Under the pieces are notes generated by a model that saw only the letters and a program-made list of their open reading frames with translations, was not told the origin of the DNA and ran no database searches. A stretch of 7,013 bases of DNA, taken from JANNGC01 sp043757045 (lineage in GTDB: Bacteria > Verrucomicrobiota > Verrucomicrobiia > Limisphaerales > SIBH01). Both the position numbers and the translations under genes were made by a program. How positions within the stretch are numbered: the stretch's first letter is position 1; each line of letters begins with the position of its first letter. The stretch spans positions 1-7,013 of the forward strand of contig JAYVQC010000123.1 in assembly GCA_043757045.1 (NCBI GenBank), in the 5' to 3' direction. This document shows, piece by piece, positions 1-5,973 of the stretch.

Positions 1-29
1 TTTTCATCGCCTGAACAGCGCTGCCGCGA

Positions 30-1415
30 ATGAAAGCCGCCAAAACAGCCCGTCAAATCAAGGGATTTGTGCGTCTTTCTTTTTCAAACAGGCTCTTAGG
101 ACAGTCCCTCCACATGTTCTCGCTGGTGGCGGCAGTCCCCCAATTTAGCACAACCCAAGTGTTCCGTTCACTGTCGAGTAGCGGTGAGAAAGTTGCGACG
201 GATCGGGCGGGGAACAGCTACGTCGTGGGGCGGTTTGTCGAGTCGGTTAATTTGGGAACCACCAATCTTACTGGCCGGGGCAGCGACGACATCTTTGTCG
301 TGAAATCGAATCCAAAAGGAGAGGTGACTTGGGCGACGGTGCTGGGTGGAACCAACTCAGATATGCCGGGCGCGATTGCAGTGGATCATCAAGGGGGCGT
401 GTGCGTCGCGGGCGCTGTTGATTTCATCGGAACTTCCACGCTGGTCATTGCAAAGTATGATGAGATGGGGCGAATGGCGTGGAGGGTGGAAAGCACCAGC
501 GGCACGGCTTATGCCACTTCCATAGCCGTTGACCGCAAAGGAAATGTGTTGGTGGCCGGCTGGTTCGATTACGGATTTCAATTTGGCGGAACTAATTTCA
601 CGACCCCTTCACTATCGGAGAGTTTCTTCCTTTTGAAGTTGGATCCAAATGGTCAACTCCTGTGGGCGCGCCAGGAGGAACATGCAGTCGAGGGCAATTT
701 TAATCCGGCCAACGGAGTCAGCGTTGATGCTCACGGAAATGTTTATCTGGTGGGGATGTTCACTGGGACGCTCAGTTTTGGCCAAACCGTTTCACTTGTT
801 AGCAACCGACCCCAAGATGTGTACATCGCCAAATTTGCCCGGGATGGTCAACCGCAGTGGGCGCGCGCTGGAGGAAGCCCTGGCCTTGATTATGGGCGTA
901 GCATTGCGACTTCGCCGTCGGGCATTTCGTACGTCACCGGCACGATTCACGGAAGTGGGCAGTTTGGTTCCAAAATCGTCACGTCAATTGGCGAGAGTTC
1001 TTTCGTGGCGAAATACGGCCCACGAGGCAAGGCGTCTTGGGTTCGAGGGACTAGGAGCCTTTCCCGGGCGTCTGCTTACGACGTGGCGATGGATTCAGGT
1101 CAGCGCGCTTACGTGACTGGTGAATTCACGGGCACGGTGCAATTTGGGAATACCGAAATGACTTCATCCCCAGAGCAAAGTGATTTGTTTGTCTGGAGTC
1201 TCAACCGGTTGGGACGTTCTCGTTGGGCCACTCAGGATCGTTCGGATAGCGGCCACATTCGCGGTTCCGGGATCGCCGTGCGCGCCAAGGATGATGCCGT
1301 GATTACGGGTGATTACGCGGTGGAAGTGGAGGTCGGCAACACCAACATTTACAACGGTCCACGCACCGGTGGATTTGCCGTAGGCCTGAGCAAGCAGCAT
1401 CAAATCGGGCATTAA
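30..1415 (+). CDS. Seven-unit beta-propeller repeat protein (SBBP-like)
   Basis: A 461-residue protein built almost entirely of about seven repeats of 50-65 residues, beginning near residues 54, 114, 163, 228, 289, 350 and 413. Each unit follows one plan: a strand like SIAVDRKGNVLVAGWF, a middle segment like FGGTNFTT or FGQTVSL, a strand like DVYIAKFARDG, then a tryptophan strand (QPQWARAGG, QLLWARQEE). This is the pattern of SBBP/beta-propeller repeats common in secreted proteins of Verrucomicrobiota and Planctomycetota, and seven units would close one propeller. The N-terminus is basic with a weak hydrophobic stretch at residues 28-38 (HMFSLVAAVP), so export is plausible but a clean signal peptide is not seen. 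An in-frame TGA at 12-14 limits upstream extension; GTG at 69 is an alternative start. No catalytic motif, anchor or sorting domain is visible. Binding partner and function are unknown. Base composition looks less GC-rich than the TCA genes downstream. Confidence 0.8.
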   Translation: MKAAKTARQIKGFVRLSFSNRLLGQSLHMFSLVAAVPQFSTTQVFRSLSSSGEKVATDRAGNSYVVGRFVESVNLGTTNLTGRGSDDIFVVKSNPKGEVTWATVLGGTNSDMPGAIAVDHQGGVCVAGAVDFIGTSTLVIAKYDEMGRMAWRVESTSGTAYATSIAVDRKGNVLVAGWFDYGFQFGGTNFTTPSLSESFFLLKLDPNGQLLWARQEEHAVEGNFNPANGVSVDAHGNVYLVGMFTGTLSFGQTVSLVSNRPQDVYIAKFARDGQPQWARAGGSPGLDYGRSIATSPSGISYVTGTIHGSGQFGSKIVTSIGESSFVAKYGPRGKASWVRGTRSLSRASAYDVAMDSGQRAYVTGEFTGTVQFGNTEMTSSPEQSDLFVWSLNRLGRSRWATQDRSDSGHIRGSGIAVRAKDDAVITGDYAVEVEVGNTNIYNGPRTGGFAVGLSKQHQIGH

Positions 1416-1509
1416 TCACTATCCCAAAGTAGCGCGGGCCGCGCATCCAGGGCTGGAAGTGGCCGGAACCCCTTTGGAATTCTTGGACAGCGCACCGGAA
1501 GATGAATCA

Positions 1510-1704
1510 TCAACAGAGTGAGTCAATTTCTGTGCATTTCATCTTCATCCTCTCCGCATACCACACGTTGAAATCATCGAAATAGTCATCCTTGCCGCCG
1601 GCGCCGAATTTGATGTGGGACTTGGTGGCGTGGCCGCCGGAGGTTTTATGGTGGGCGCTGAATGCGTTTCCGGGAAAACCGTTGACGCCTACTTTTCGCG
1701 GCAA
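1510..1704 (-). pseudogene. Probable relic of a minus-strand gene (C-terminal fragment)
   Basis: The minus strand is open for 64 codons from a TTG, with an in-frame TAG immediately upstream (1705-1707), and has no convincing start. Its middle part, roughly 1545-1690, uses third-position G or C in nearly every codon (for example the codons for GVNGFPGN, SHIKFGAGGKDDYF and DDFNVW), which is how the real genes here are written. Both ends lose this bias. The predicted residues (NAFSAHHKTSGGHATKSHIK, then FGAGGKDDYFDDFNVWYAER) look like genuine protein, but I do not recognise the family. The simplest reading is a degraded fragment of a once longer gene. A short real gene, or chance bias from a GC-rich region, cannot be excluded. 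Confidence 0.35.
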
Positions 1705-1711
1705 CTATTTT
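1682..1711 (+). promoter_or_regulatory. Candidate sigma-70-type promoter for citrate synthase
   Basis: TTGACG at 1682-1687 and TATTTT at 1706-1711 are separated by 18 bases, a fair match to the -35/-10 consensus. They lie about 50 bases before the citrate synthase ATG at 1763. The match is by eye only, and it overlaps the minus-strand relic. Confidence 0.35.
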
Positions 1712-1725
1712 GACGTGAATTTTTT

Positions 1726-1743
1726 TTCGCGAGACAGCGCGAA
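1726..1743. repeat. Short inverted repeat in citrate synthase leader
   Basis: TTCGCG (1726-1731) and CGCGAA (1738-1743) form a perfect 6-bp inverted repeat with a 6-base loop. It follows a T-run at 1719-1727 and sits 20 bases before the citrate synthase start. It could be a small leader hairpin or an operator half-site pair, but an arm this short may arise by chance. Confidence 0.25.
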
Positions 1744-1762
1744 TTTCAGCGGACTTTTTCTC

Positions 1763-2905
1763 ATGAGCAATTCAACAGCGGCGGCAGCAACGAGCAGCAA
1801 AGGTTTGGAAGGCGTGGTCGCGGCCCGCACCACCCTCAGCGACGTGCAGGGCGACGTCGGGAAACTCATCTACGGCGGCTATGACATTGACGAACTCGCG
1901 GGCAAGGTCAGCTACGAGGAAGTCGTCTATCTGCTGCACCACAATCATCTGCCCAACGCCGCAGAACTCGCCGAACTCAAGTCGGCGCTGGTGGCGTATC
2001 GCGAGATACCCAAGGGCGTCATCGAGATCATCAAAAAATTTCCGAGCAACACACCGCCGATGCACGCGCTGCGCACGGCGGTGTCCGCGCTGGGCTGCTT
2101 CGACACTATTGCGGATGATGACTCGATGGACGCGCAGCGACGCAAGGCCCGGCGGCTCATCGCGCAGATTCCGGTCTGCGTCGCCTACGCCCACCGCGCG
2201 CGGCAGAAGAAAGAATTGATTCACCCCGATCCCGCGCTCGGCGAGGCCGCGAATTTCCTCTGGATGATCAACGGCGAGAAGCCGAACGACGAGATGGTGA
2301 GCACGATGGACCTGTGCTACGTGCTGCACGCTGACCACGGGATGAACGCCTCGACGTTCTCCGCGCGCGTGACCATCGCCACGCTTTCGGACATGTATTC
2401 CGCCATCACCACGGCCATCGGGACGTTGAAAGGCCCGCTGCACGGCGGCGCGAACGAAGGCGTGATCAAGATGCTGCAGGAGATTGGCTCGCTGGAGAAG
2501 GTGGATGAATACATCGAGGACGCGCTGGCGAACAAACGCAAGATCATGGGCATCGGCCATCGCGTCTATAAAGTCCTCGACCCGCGCGCGCCGCATCTCC
2601 AGCGCATGGCGAAAATCCTGAGCGCGAAGGTGGGCGACGCAAAGTGGATTCAGATGAGCGAGCGCATCGCGCAAATCATGCTGGAGAAGAAGGGGCTGAA
2701 TGCGAACGTGGATTTCTATTCGGCCACGGTCTATTGGTCGCTCGGCATCCCCACGGATTTGTTCACGCCCATCTTCGCCATCGCGCGCACCAGCGGCTGG
2801 ACGGCGCACGTCCTCGAACAGCTTTCTGACAACCGGCTCATTCGCCCGCAGTCGCTTTACACCGGGCCGGTGGGCTTGAAGGTCGTGCCGGTGGACCAGC
2901 GGTGA
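1763..2905 (+). CDS. gltA: Citrate synthase (citrate/2-methylcitrate synthase family)
   Basis: Condenses acetyl-CoA with oxaloacetate to citrate and CoA, the entry step of the TCA cycle in the cytoplasm. The 380-residue protein matches the shorter bacterial citrate synthases (about 370-380) and lacks the longer N-terminal domain of E. coli GltA. All key elements are present: the HADHGMNAS motif at 189-197, the GPLHGGANE motif with catalytic His227, the family signature GIGHRVYKVLDPR with catalytic His266, and Asp317 in VDFYSATVYWSLG. FAIARTSGWTAH (338-349) and DNRLIRP (356-362) close the C-terminal substrate region. ATG at 1763 is chosen because ordinary family homology begins just after it (GLEGVVAARTTLSDVQG). 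The Shine-Dalgarno region is weak. Location next to succinyl-CoA synthetase genes favours a TCA role. 2-Methylcitrate synthase (prpC) belongs to the same family and cannot be excluded by sequence alone, though no prpB or prpD is nearby. Confidence 0.95.
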   Translation: MSNSTAAAATSSKGLEGVVAARTTLSDVQGDVGKLIYGGYDIDELAGKVSYEEVVYLLHHNHLPNAAELAELKSALVAYREIPKGVIEIIKKFPSNTPPMHALRTAVSALGCFDTIADDDSMDAQRRKARRLIAQIPVCVAYAHRARQKKELIHPDPALGEAANFLWMINGEKPNDEMVSTMDLCYVLHADHGMNASTFSARVTIATLSDMYSAITTAIGTLKGPLHGGANEGVIKMLQEIGSLEKVDEYIEDALANKRKIMGIGHRVYKVLDPRAPHLQRMAKILSAKVGDAKWIQMSERIAQIMLEKKGLNANVDFYSATVYWSLGIPTDLFTPIFAIARTSGWTAHVLEQLSDNRLIRPQSLYTGPVGLKVVPVDQR

Positions 2906-2971
2906 GATCACTCTGAATAACCCGGGTAGATTCGCCTCGCATCTGCTGACGAACTGCCGAGAATTCCGTTA

Positions 2972-3124
2972 ATGACTTTTCGAGAAATCAACGTCACTGA
3001 AGTTCGAACTCACTGGTATCGAATTCTGCGCGAGGTTCAACTTGGGCAAACATTCCGAATCACCAAGCGAGGCAAGTTCGTTGCGTTGTTAAAGCCTCAA
3101 GAAATTTCCAGACCAAAGAAATGA
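2972..3124 (+). CDS. Orphan Phd/YefM-type antitoxin-like protein
   Basis: A 50-residue protein reading from MTFREINVTEVRTHWYRILR through an ITKRGKFVALLKP segment. This is the pattern of the N-terminal DNA-binding fold of Phd/YefM antitoxins: the start of a conserved helix (NVTEVRxHW), a V-x-x-G turn (EVQLGQTF) and the ITKRGKxVA strand. Typical family members are about 75-90 residues, and the C-terminal tail that wraps the toxin is missing. No toxin gene (Doc, RelE/YoeB or PIN) follows. Instead its TGA at 3122-3124 overlaps the ATG of sucC (ATGA at 3121-3124), suggesting translational coupling. By count, 67 of 153 bases are G or C (about 44%), much lower than the neighbouring genes, which hints at a transferred or decaying toxin-antitoxin remnant. 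A perfect ACCCGGGT palindrome (2920-2927) lies upstream and could be an operator. It may act as a small repressor or be non-functional. Confidence 0.7.
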   Translation: MTFREINVTEVRTHWYRILREVQLGQTFRITKRGKFVALLKPQEISRPKK

Positions 3125-4323
3125 ACATTCACGAATACCAAGCGAAGCTGTTGCTCAAACAATACGGGGTCGCCGTTCCGCCCGGTGACGCGTGCAAAAC
3201 TGTGGAGGAAGCGCAGGTCGTCGCCGATAAGCTTTTTGCGGCCGGCAACAAGTTGTCCGTCGTTAAGTCGCAGATTCACGCCGGCGGTCGCGGTAAGGGC
3301 GTGTTCAAGGATGGCTTCAAAGGCGGTGTGAAGCTCGGCAAGTCCGCCGAGGAAACGGTGGCGTTCGCGAAAGCTATGCTCGGCAATACGCTCGTGACCA
3401 AGCAGACCGGACCCGAGGGCCGTGTCGTCAGCACCGTGCTCATCGCGGCGGCGGAGGACATCAAGAAGGAATTTTATCTCGCTGTGCTGCTCGACCGCGC
3501 GAACTCGCGCCCGCTTATCATGGCCAGCACCGAGGGCGGCGTGGACATCGAGGAAGTCGCCGAGAAGACGCCCGAGAAAATCATCAAGGAGCACGTTGAT
3601 CCCGCGCTGGGTTTCCAGCCGTGGCAGGGACGCAAGATCGCCGCCGCACTCGGATTGAAGGGTGACCTCGCCGGGCAATGTGGAAAGCTGCTCGCTGGCG
3701 TGTACAAAACGTGGTGGGAAGCCGACGCCTCAATGGTGGAAATCAATCCCCTCTGCATCTGCGTCGGCGCGGACGGCAAAGAGAAGCTCGTGGCCGTGGA
3801 CGCCAAGATCGGTCTCGATGACAACGCGCTCTACCGCCACAAGGACATCCAGGAGATGCGCGACCTCGCCGAAGAATCGCCGCTCGAAATCGAGGCCAGC
3901 AAGTTCAACCTGAACTACATCAAGCTCGACGGCTCCATCGCCTGCCTCGTCAACGGCGCGGGACTCGCGATGGCCACGATGGACATCATCCAGCACTTCG
4001 GCGCGAACCCGGCGAATTTCCTCGACGTGGGCGGCGGCGCGAGCAAGGAACAGGTCACGGCGGCGTTCAAAATCATTCTCAGCGATCCGTCGGTGAAGGC
4101 GATCTTCGTGAACATTTTCGGCGGCATCATGGACTGCAACGTCATCGCCACCGGCATCGTCGCGGCGGTCAAGGAAACAGGTTTGACCCTGCCGCTCGTC
4201 GTGCGTCTCGAAGGCAACAACGTCGCCGCCGGCAAGAAGACTTTGGCGGAAAGCGGTTTGACCATCATCAGCGGTGACAGCATGGCGGACGCGGCAAAGA
4301 AAGTGGTCGCTACGGTCAAATAG
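3121..4323 (+). CDS. sucC: Succinyl-CoA synthetase (ligase) beta subunit
   Basis: Beta subunit of the TCA-cycle enzyme that interconverts succinyl-CoA, NDP and phosphate with succinate, CoA and NTP in the cytoplasm. It supplies the nucleotide-binding ATP-grasp fold and succinate site. At 400 residues it is slightly longer than E. coli SucC (388). The N-terminus MNIHEYQAKLLLKQYGV is canonical and fixes the start at 3121. The ATP-grasp region has QIHAGGRGKG (51-60), KEFYLAVLLDR (116-126), and the Mg-binding residues Asn209 in VEINPL and Asp227 in VAVDAKIGLDD. The ligase domain shows LVNGAGLAMATMD (276-288), NFLDVGGGA (299-307), FVNIFGGIMDC (329-339) and VRLEGNN (361-367). ADP versus GDP preference is not decided here. 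There is no good Shine-Dalgarno sequence; the start overlaps the stop of the antitoxin-like gene. Unusually, sucD is not next: two small genes intervene. Confidence 0.97.
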   Translation: MNIHEYQAKLLLKQYGVAVPPGDACKTVEEAQVVADKLFAAGNKLSVVKSQIHAGGRGKGVFKDGFKGGVKLGKSAEETVAFAKAMLGNTLVTKQTGPEGRVVSTVLIAAAEDIKKEFYLAVLLDRANSRPLIMASTEGGVDIEEVAEKTPEKIIKEHVDPALGFQPWQGRKIAAALGLKGDLAGQCGKLLAGVYKTWWEADASMVEINPLCICVGADGKEKLVAVDAKIGLDDNALYRHKDIQEMRDLAEESPLEIEASKFNLNYIKLDGSIACLVNGAGLAMATMDIIQHFGANPANFLDVGGGASKEQVTAAFKIILSDPSVKAIFVNIFGGIMDCNVIATGIVAAVKETGLTLPLVVRLEGNNVAAGKKTLAESGLTIISGDSMADAAKKVVATVK

Positions 4324-4334
4324 AACGGCACGGG

Positions 4335-4598
4335 ATGATGGTTGTGGGGGGCGAGCAGCGGTCCAAGCCCAGGCCGCGTTCGGACGAGGTGGAGCAGATC
4401 CAGCGGTTGATTGAAATTCAATCGCAGATCGTGGCACTCGCCCGTCAGAATGAAACCACGGCGCAGGAATGCGCGGAGTTGCGGCACGAACTGTCGGAGG
4501 GGTTGCGCCGCGCGAAGACACGTTCGCCACGGCTTAAATGTTGGTGGAGAAAATTTTGGCCGCGCTGGAGTTCAACCCGGACTCAGGAGAGAAAATGA
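4335..4598 (+). CDS. Small predicted coiled-coil protein with Trp-rich basic tail
   Basis: An 87-residue protein of unknown function. Residues 17-60 (DEVEQIQRLIEIQSQIVA onward to ELRHELSEGLRRA) are charged and helix-prone with spaced Ile/Leu residues, as in a short coiled coil. Residues 61-78 are basic and tryptophan-rich (LKCWWRKFWPRW), which could sit at a membrane surface. There is no signal peptide and no metal or catalytic motif. It starts 11 bases after the sucC stop (ATG at 4335, with a second ATG at 4338) and its TGA (4596-4598) overlaps the ATG of the VOC gene in an ATGA arrangement, which supports real translation in an operon. The VOC Shine-Dalgarno lies inside its last codons. It may be an assembly or regulatory partner of a neighbour, but that is inference from position only. 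Confidence 0.6.
   Translation: MMVVGGEQRSKPRPRSDEVEQIQRLIEIQSQIVALARQNETTAQECAELRHELSEGLRRAKTRSPRLKCWWRKFWPRWSSTRTQERK
4585..4590 (+). promoter_or_regulatory. Ribosome binding site for the VOC gene
   Basis: AGGAGA lies 4 bases before the ATG at 4595. It is the clearest Shine-Dalgarno in the window and decides the start of the VOC gene against an in-frame ATG at 4538. It is embedded in the end of the preceding coding region. Confidence 0.75.
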
Positions 4599-4972
4599 AG
4601 ATCATAGAAATTGCGTTCAGTTGCTACCCGGTCACGAACATGGCCCGGGCACGCACGTTTTATGAAGGCGTGCTGGGTCTGAAGGCGACTCACCAATCCG
4701 GCGAGCCAAGCGGCATGGAGTGGGTGGAATACGACATCGCCAACGGCACGCTCTCCATCGGAGCCGGTGCGCCGAATTGGAAGCCGAGCGCGAACGGCTG
4801 CTCGGTGGGCCTGGAGGTTGAAGATTTTGACCAGTCCATCGCGCACCTCAAAGCCCAGGGCGTGAAGTTCCACATGGAGCCGTTCCCCACGCCGGTCTGC
4901 CAGATGGCGTTCATTCTCGATCCCGACGGCAACGCGATTTGCATTCACAAGCGGCACGCGGAGCACCACTGA
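4595..4972 (+). CDS. VOC-superfamily (glyoxalase/bleomycin-resistance fold) protein
   Basis: A 125-residue single-module pair of beta-alpha-beta-beta-beta units typical of the vicinal oxygen chelate superfamily. First unit: IAFSCYPVTNMARARTFYEG then VLGLKA (6-31), followed by WVEYDIANGTLSIG (43-56). Second unit: VGLEVEDFDQSIAHLKAQGV (71-90), then the closing strands MAFILDPDGNAICIHKR (104-120). The DPDGN turn before the last strand is a family hallmark. The superfamily includes glyoxalase I, dioxygenases, epimerases and resistance proteins. The substrate cannot be read from the sequence, and the usual final-strand metal-ligand Glu appears to be replaced by His118. It lacks the length and motif spacing of methylmalonyl-CoA epimerase. 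The start follows a strong AGGAGA and overlaps the preceding stop. Its own stop lies inside a heptamer repeat that runs to the sucD start. Location between sucC and sucD is unusual. Confidence 0.85.
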   Translation: MKIIEIAFSCYPVTNMARARTFYEGVLGLKATHQSGEPSGMEWVEYDIANGTLSIGAGAPNWKPSANGCSVGLEVEDFDQSIAHLKAQGVKFHMEPFPTPVCQMAFILDPDGNAICIHKRHAEHH

Positions 4973-4995
4973 TTACTGATTCACTGATTACTGAC
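4968..4995 (+). repeat. Heptamer tandem repeat ACTGATT abutting sucD start
   Basis: Three perfect copies of ACTGATT (4968-4974, 4975-4981, 4983-4989; one extra C at 4982) are followed by the partial unit ACTGAC (4990-4995), then directly by the sucD ATG. Equivalently, a 13-base direct repeat CACTGATTACTGA occurs at 4967-4979 and 4982-4994. The TGA stop of the VOC gene (4970-4972) is part of the first copy. No Shine-Dalgarno sequence is present in this spacer. Confidence 0.85.
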
Positions 4996-5895
4996 ATGGC
5001 CATTCTCGTTAAACCCGACACCAAACTTCTCATCCAGGGCATCACCGGCGAATTCGGTGCGCGCCACGCGAAGCTCTCCATTGATTACGGCACGCAGGTT
5101 GTCGCTGGCGTCACGCCCGGCAAGGGCGGGCAGTTCTTCGAGCACGGCGGGAAGAAAGTTCCGATCTTCGACACCGTGGCCGAGGCCGTGAAGCAGACCG
5201 GTGCGACGGCCAGCGCCGTGTTCGTGCCGCCGCCGTTCGCGGCCGACGCGATTCTCGAAGGCGTAGACGCGGGACTCGATCTCGTCGTCGCCATCACCGA
5301 GGGCATTCCCGTGCGCGACATGGTGCGCGCGAAGCAGGCGATGGCCGGCAGCAAGACGCGGCTCATCGGGCCGAACTGCCCCGGCGTGGTCACGCCCGGC
5401 GAGGGCAAGGATTCGCATGGCGGCTGCCGCATTGGCATCGCGCCTGGATACATTCACAAGAAGGGCCACATCGGCGTCGTCTCGCGCAGCGGAACTTTGA
5501 CTTACGAAGCCGTGTGGCAACTCACGTCGCGCGGTGTCGGCCAGAGCACCTGCGTTGGCATCGGCGGCGACCCGGTGAACGGCACGTCGCACCTTGATGT
5601 GATCAAACTCTTCATGGCTGATCCTGAAACCACCGGCATCATCATGATTGGCGAAATCGGCGGCAGCGCCGAAGAGGAAGCCGCCGAGTGGATCGCCAAG
5701 CACGGCACCAAGCCTGTCGCCGGTTTCATCGCGGGTGCGACCGCCCCGCCCGGACGCCGCATGGGCCACGCGGGCGCGATTGTCTCCGGTGGCAAAGGAA
5801 CAGCCGAAGCGAAGATCGAAGCCTTCAAAGCCGCCGGCATCGGCGTGGCCGTGACGCCCAGCGACATGGCGGAGACGCTGTTGAAAATGATGTGA
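4996..5895 (+). CDS. sucD: Succinyl-CoA synthetase (ligase) alpha subunit
   Basis: Alpha subunit of succinyl-CoA synthetase. It binds CoA and carries the histidine phosphorylated during catalysis, and works with SucC encoded upstream. The 299-residue protein shows the CoA-binding Rossmann start ILVKPDTKLLIQGITGEFG (3-21), GVTPGKGG (38-45), GPNCPGVVTPGE (125-136), SRSGTLTYEA (163-172), GIGGDPVNGT (188-197), MIGEIGGSAEEEAAE (217-231) with Glu220, and the active-site region RRMGHAGAIVSGGKG (254-268) with phospho-His258. It is 10 residues longer than E. coli SucD as I recall that sequence: about 3 extra near residues 46-56 and about 7 at 136-143, where GECKIG becomes GEGKDSHGGCRIG. The ATG at 4996 matches the family N-terminus and is preceded directly by a heptamer repeat instead of a Shine-Dalgarno. 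Confidence 0.97.
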   Translation: MAILVKPDTKLLIQGITGEFGARHAKLSIDYGTQVVAGVTPGKGGQFFEHGGKKVPIFDTVAEAVKQTGATASAVFVPPPFAADAILEGVDAGLDLVVAITEGIPVRDMVRAKQAMAGSKTRLIGPNCPGVVTPGEGKDSHGGCRIGIAPGYIHKKGHIGVVSRSGTLTYEAVWQLTSRGVGQSTCVGIGGDPVNGTSHLDVIKLFMADPETTGIIMIGEIGGSAEEEAAEWIAKHGTKPVAGFIAGATAPPGRRMGHAGAIVSGGKGTAEAKIEAFKAAGIGVAVTPSDMAETLLKMM

Positions 5896-5900
5896 TCGAA

Positions 5901-5973
5901 AATGACGAATGACGAATGACGAATTAAACGGCGTGCGCCGTCGGCCATTCGTCATTCGGAATTCGTCATTCCC
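5901..5973. repeat. Heptamer-array fold-back between sucD and the membrane gene
   Basis: The left arm is AATGACG three times (5901-5921) plus AAT. The right arm, in inverted orientation, is CATTCGT, CATTCGG, AATTCGT, CATTCCC (5946-5973) and ends exactly at the next ATG. The arms 5901-5924 and 5947-5970 pair at 22 of 24 positions. Inside the 22-base spacer a second stem, ACGGCG (5928-5933) with CGCCGT (5936-5941), makes a nested hairpin. There is no T-run, so it is not a classical terminator, but an RNA of this region should fold strongly. Confidence 0.9.

Larger units (their letters stand above)
1416..1762. other. Intergenic region before citrate synthase
   Basis: This 347-base stretch holds no intact gene that I can support. 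From left to right it has a short GC hairpin after the propeller gene (GCGCG at 1432-1436, CGCGC at 1440-1444, no T-run, so a poor terminator), a minus-strand stretch with coding-like codon use (1510-1704), a candidate promoter (1682-1711) and a small inverted repeat (1726-1743) in the presumed leader of the citrate synthase gene. The citrate synthase frame stays open back to a TTG at 1592, but the residues it would add (rich in Trp and Pro) do not resemble a citrate synthase N-terminus. Confidence 0.6.

Noticed and set aside
1592..1762. Upstream in-frame extension of citrate synthase to a TTG
   Set aside because: The added 57 residues are Trp- and Pro-rich with no citrate synthase similarity, and they overlap the candidate promoter; ATG 1763 gives the normal family length.
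1772..2911. Long open frame of 379 codons on the minus strand opposite citrate synthase
   Set aside because: It is antisense to a gene with every catalytic motif intact. Its Arg-, His- and Val-rich composition is typical of the complement of a GC-rich coding strand, and it shows no domain.
2906..2971. Terminator after citrate synthase
   Set aside because: The only symmetry is the 8-bp ACCCGGGT palindrome, with no loop and no T-run; read-through into the next genes is more likely.
4538..4594. Earlier ATG for the VOC gene
   Set aside because: The ATG at 4595 has AGGAGA at the right distance and matches where VOC homology begins.
4595..4972. Methylmalonyl-CoA epimerase, suggested by the succinyl-CoA context
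   Set aside because: That enzyme is also a VOC protein and would fit the pathway, but the length and motif spacing here differ and the expected final metal-ligand Glu is not evident.
4968..5973. CRISPR array
   Set aside because: Units are 7 bp with no spacers of constant length and no cas genes; these are short tandem repeats.
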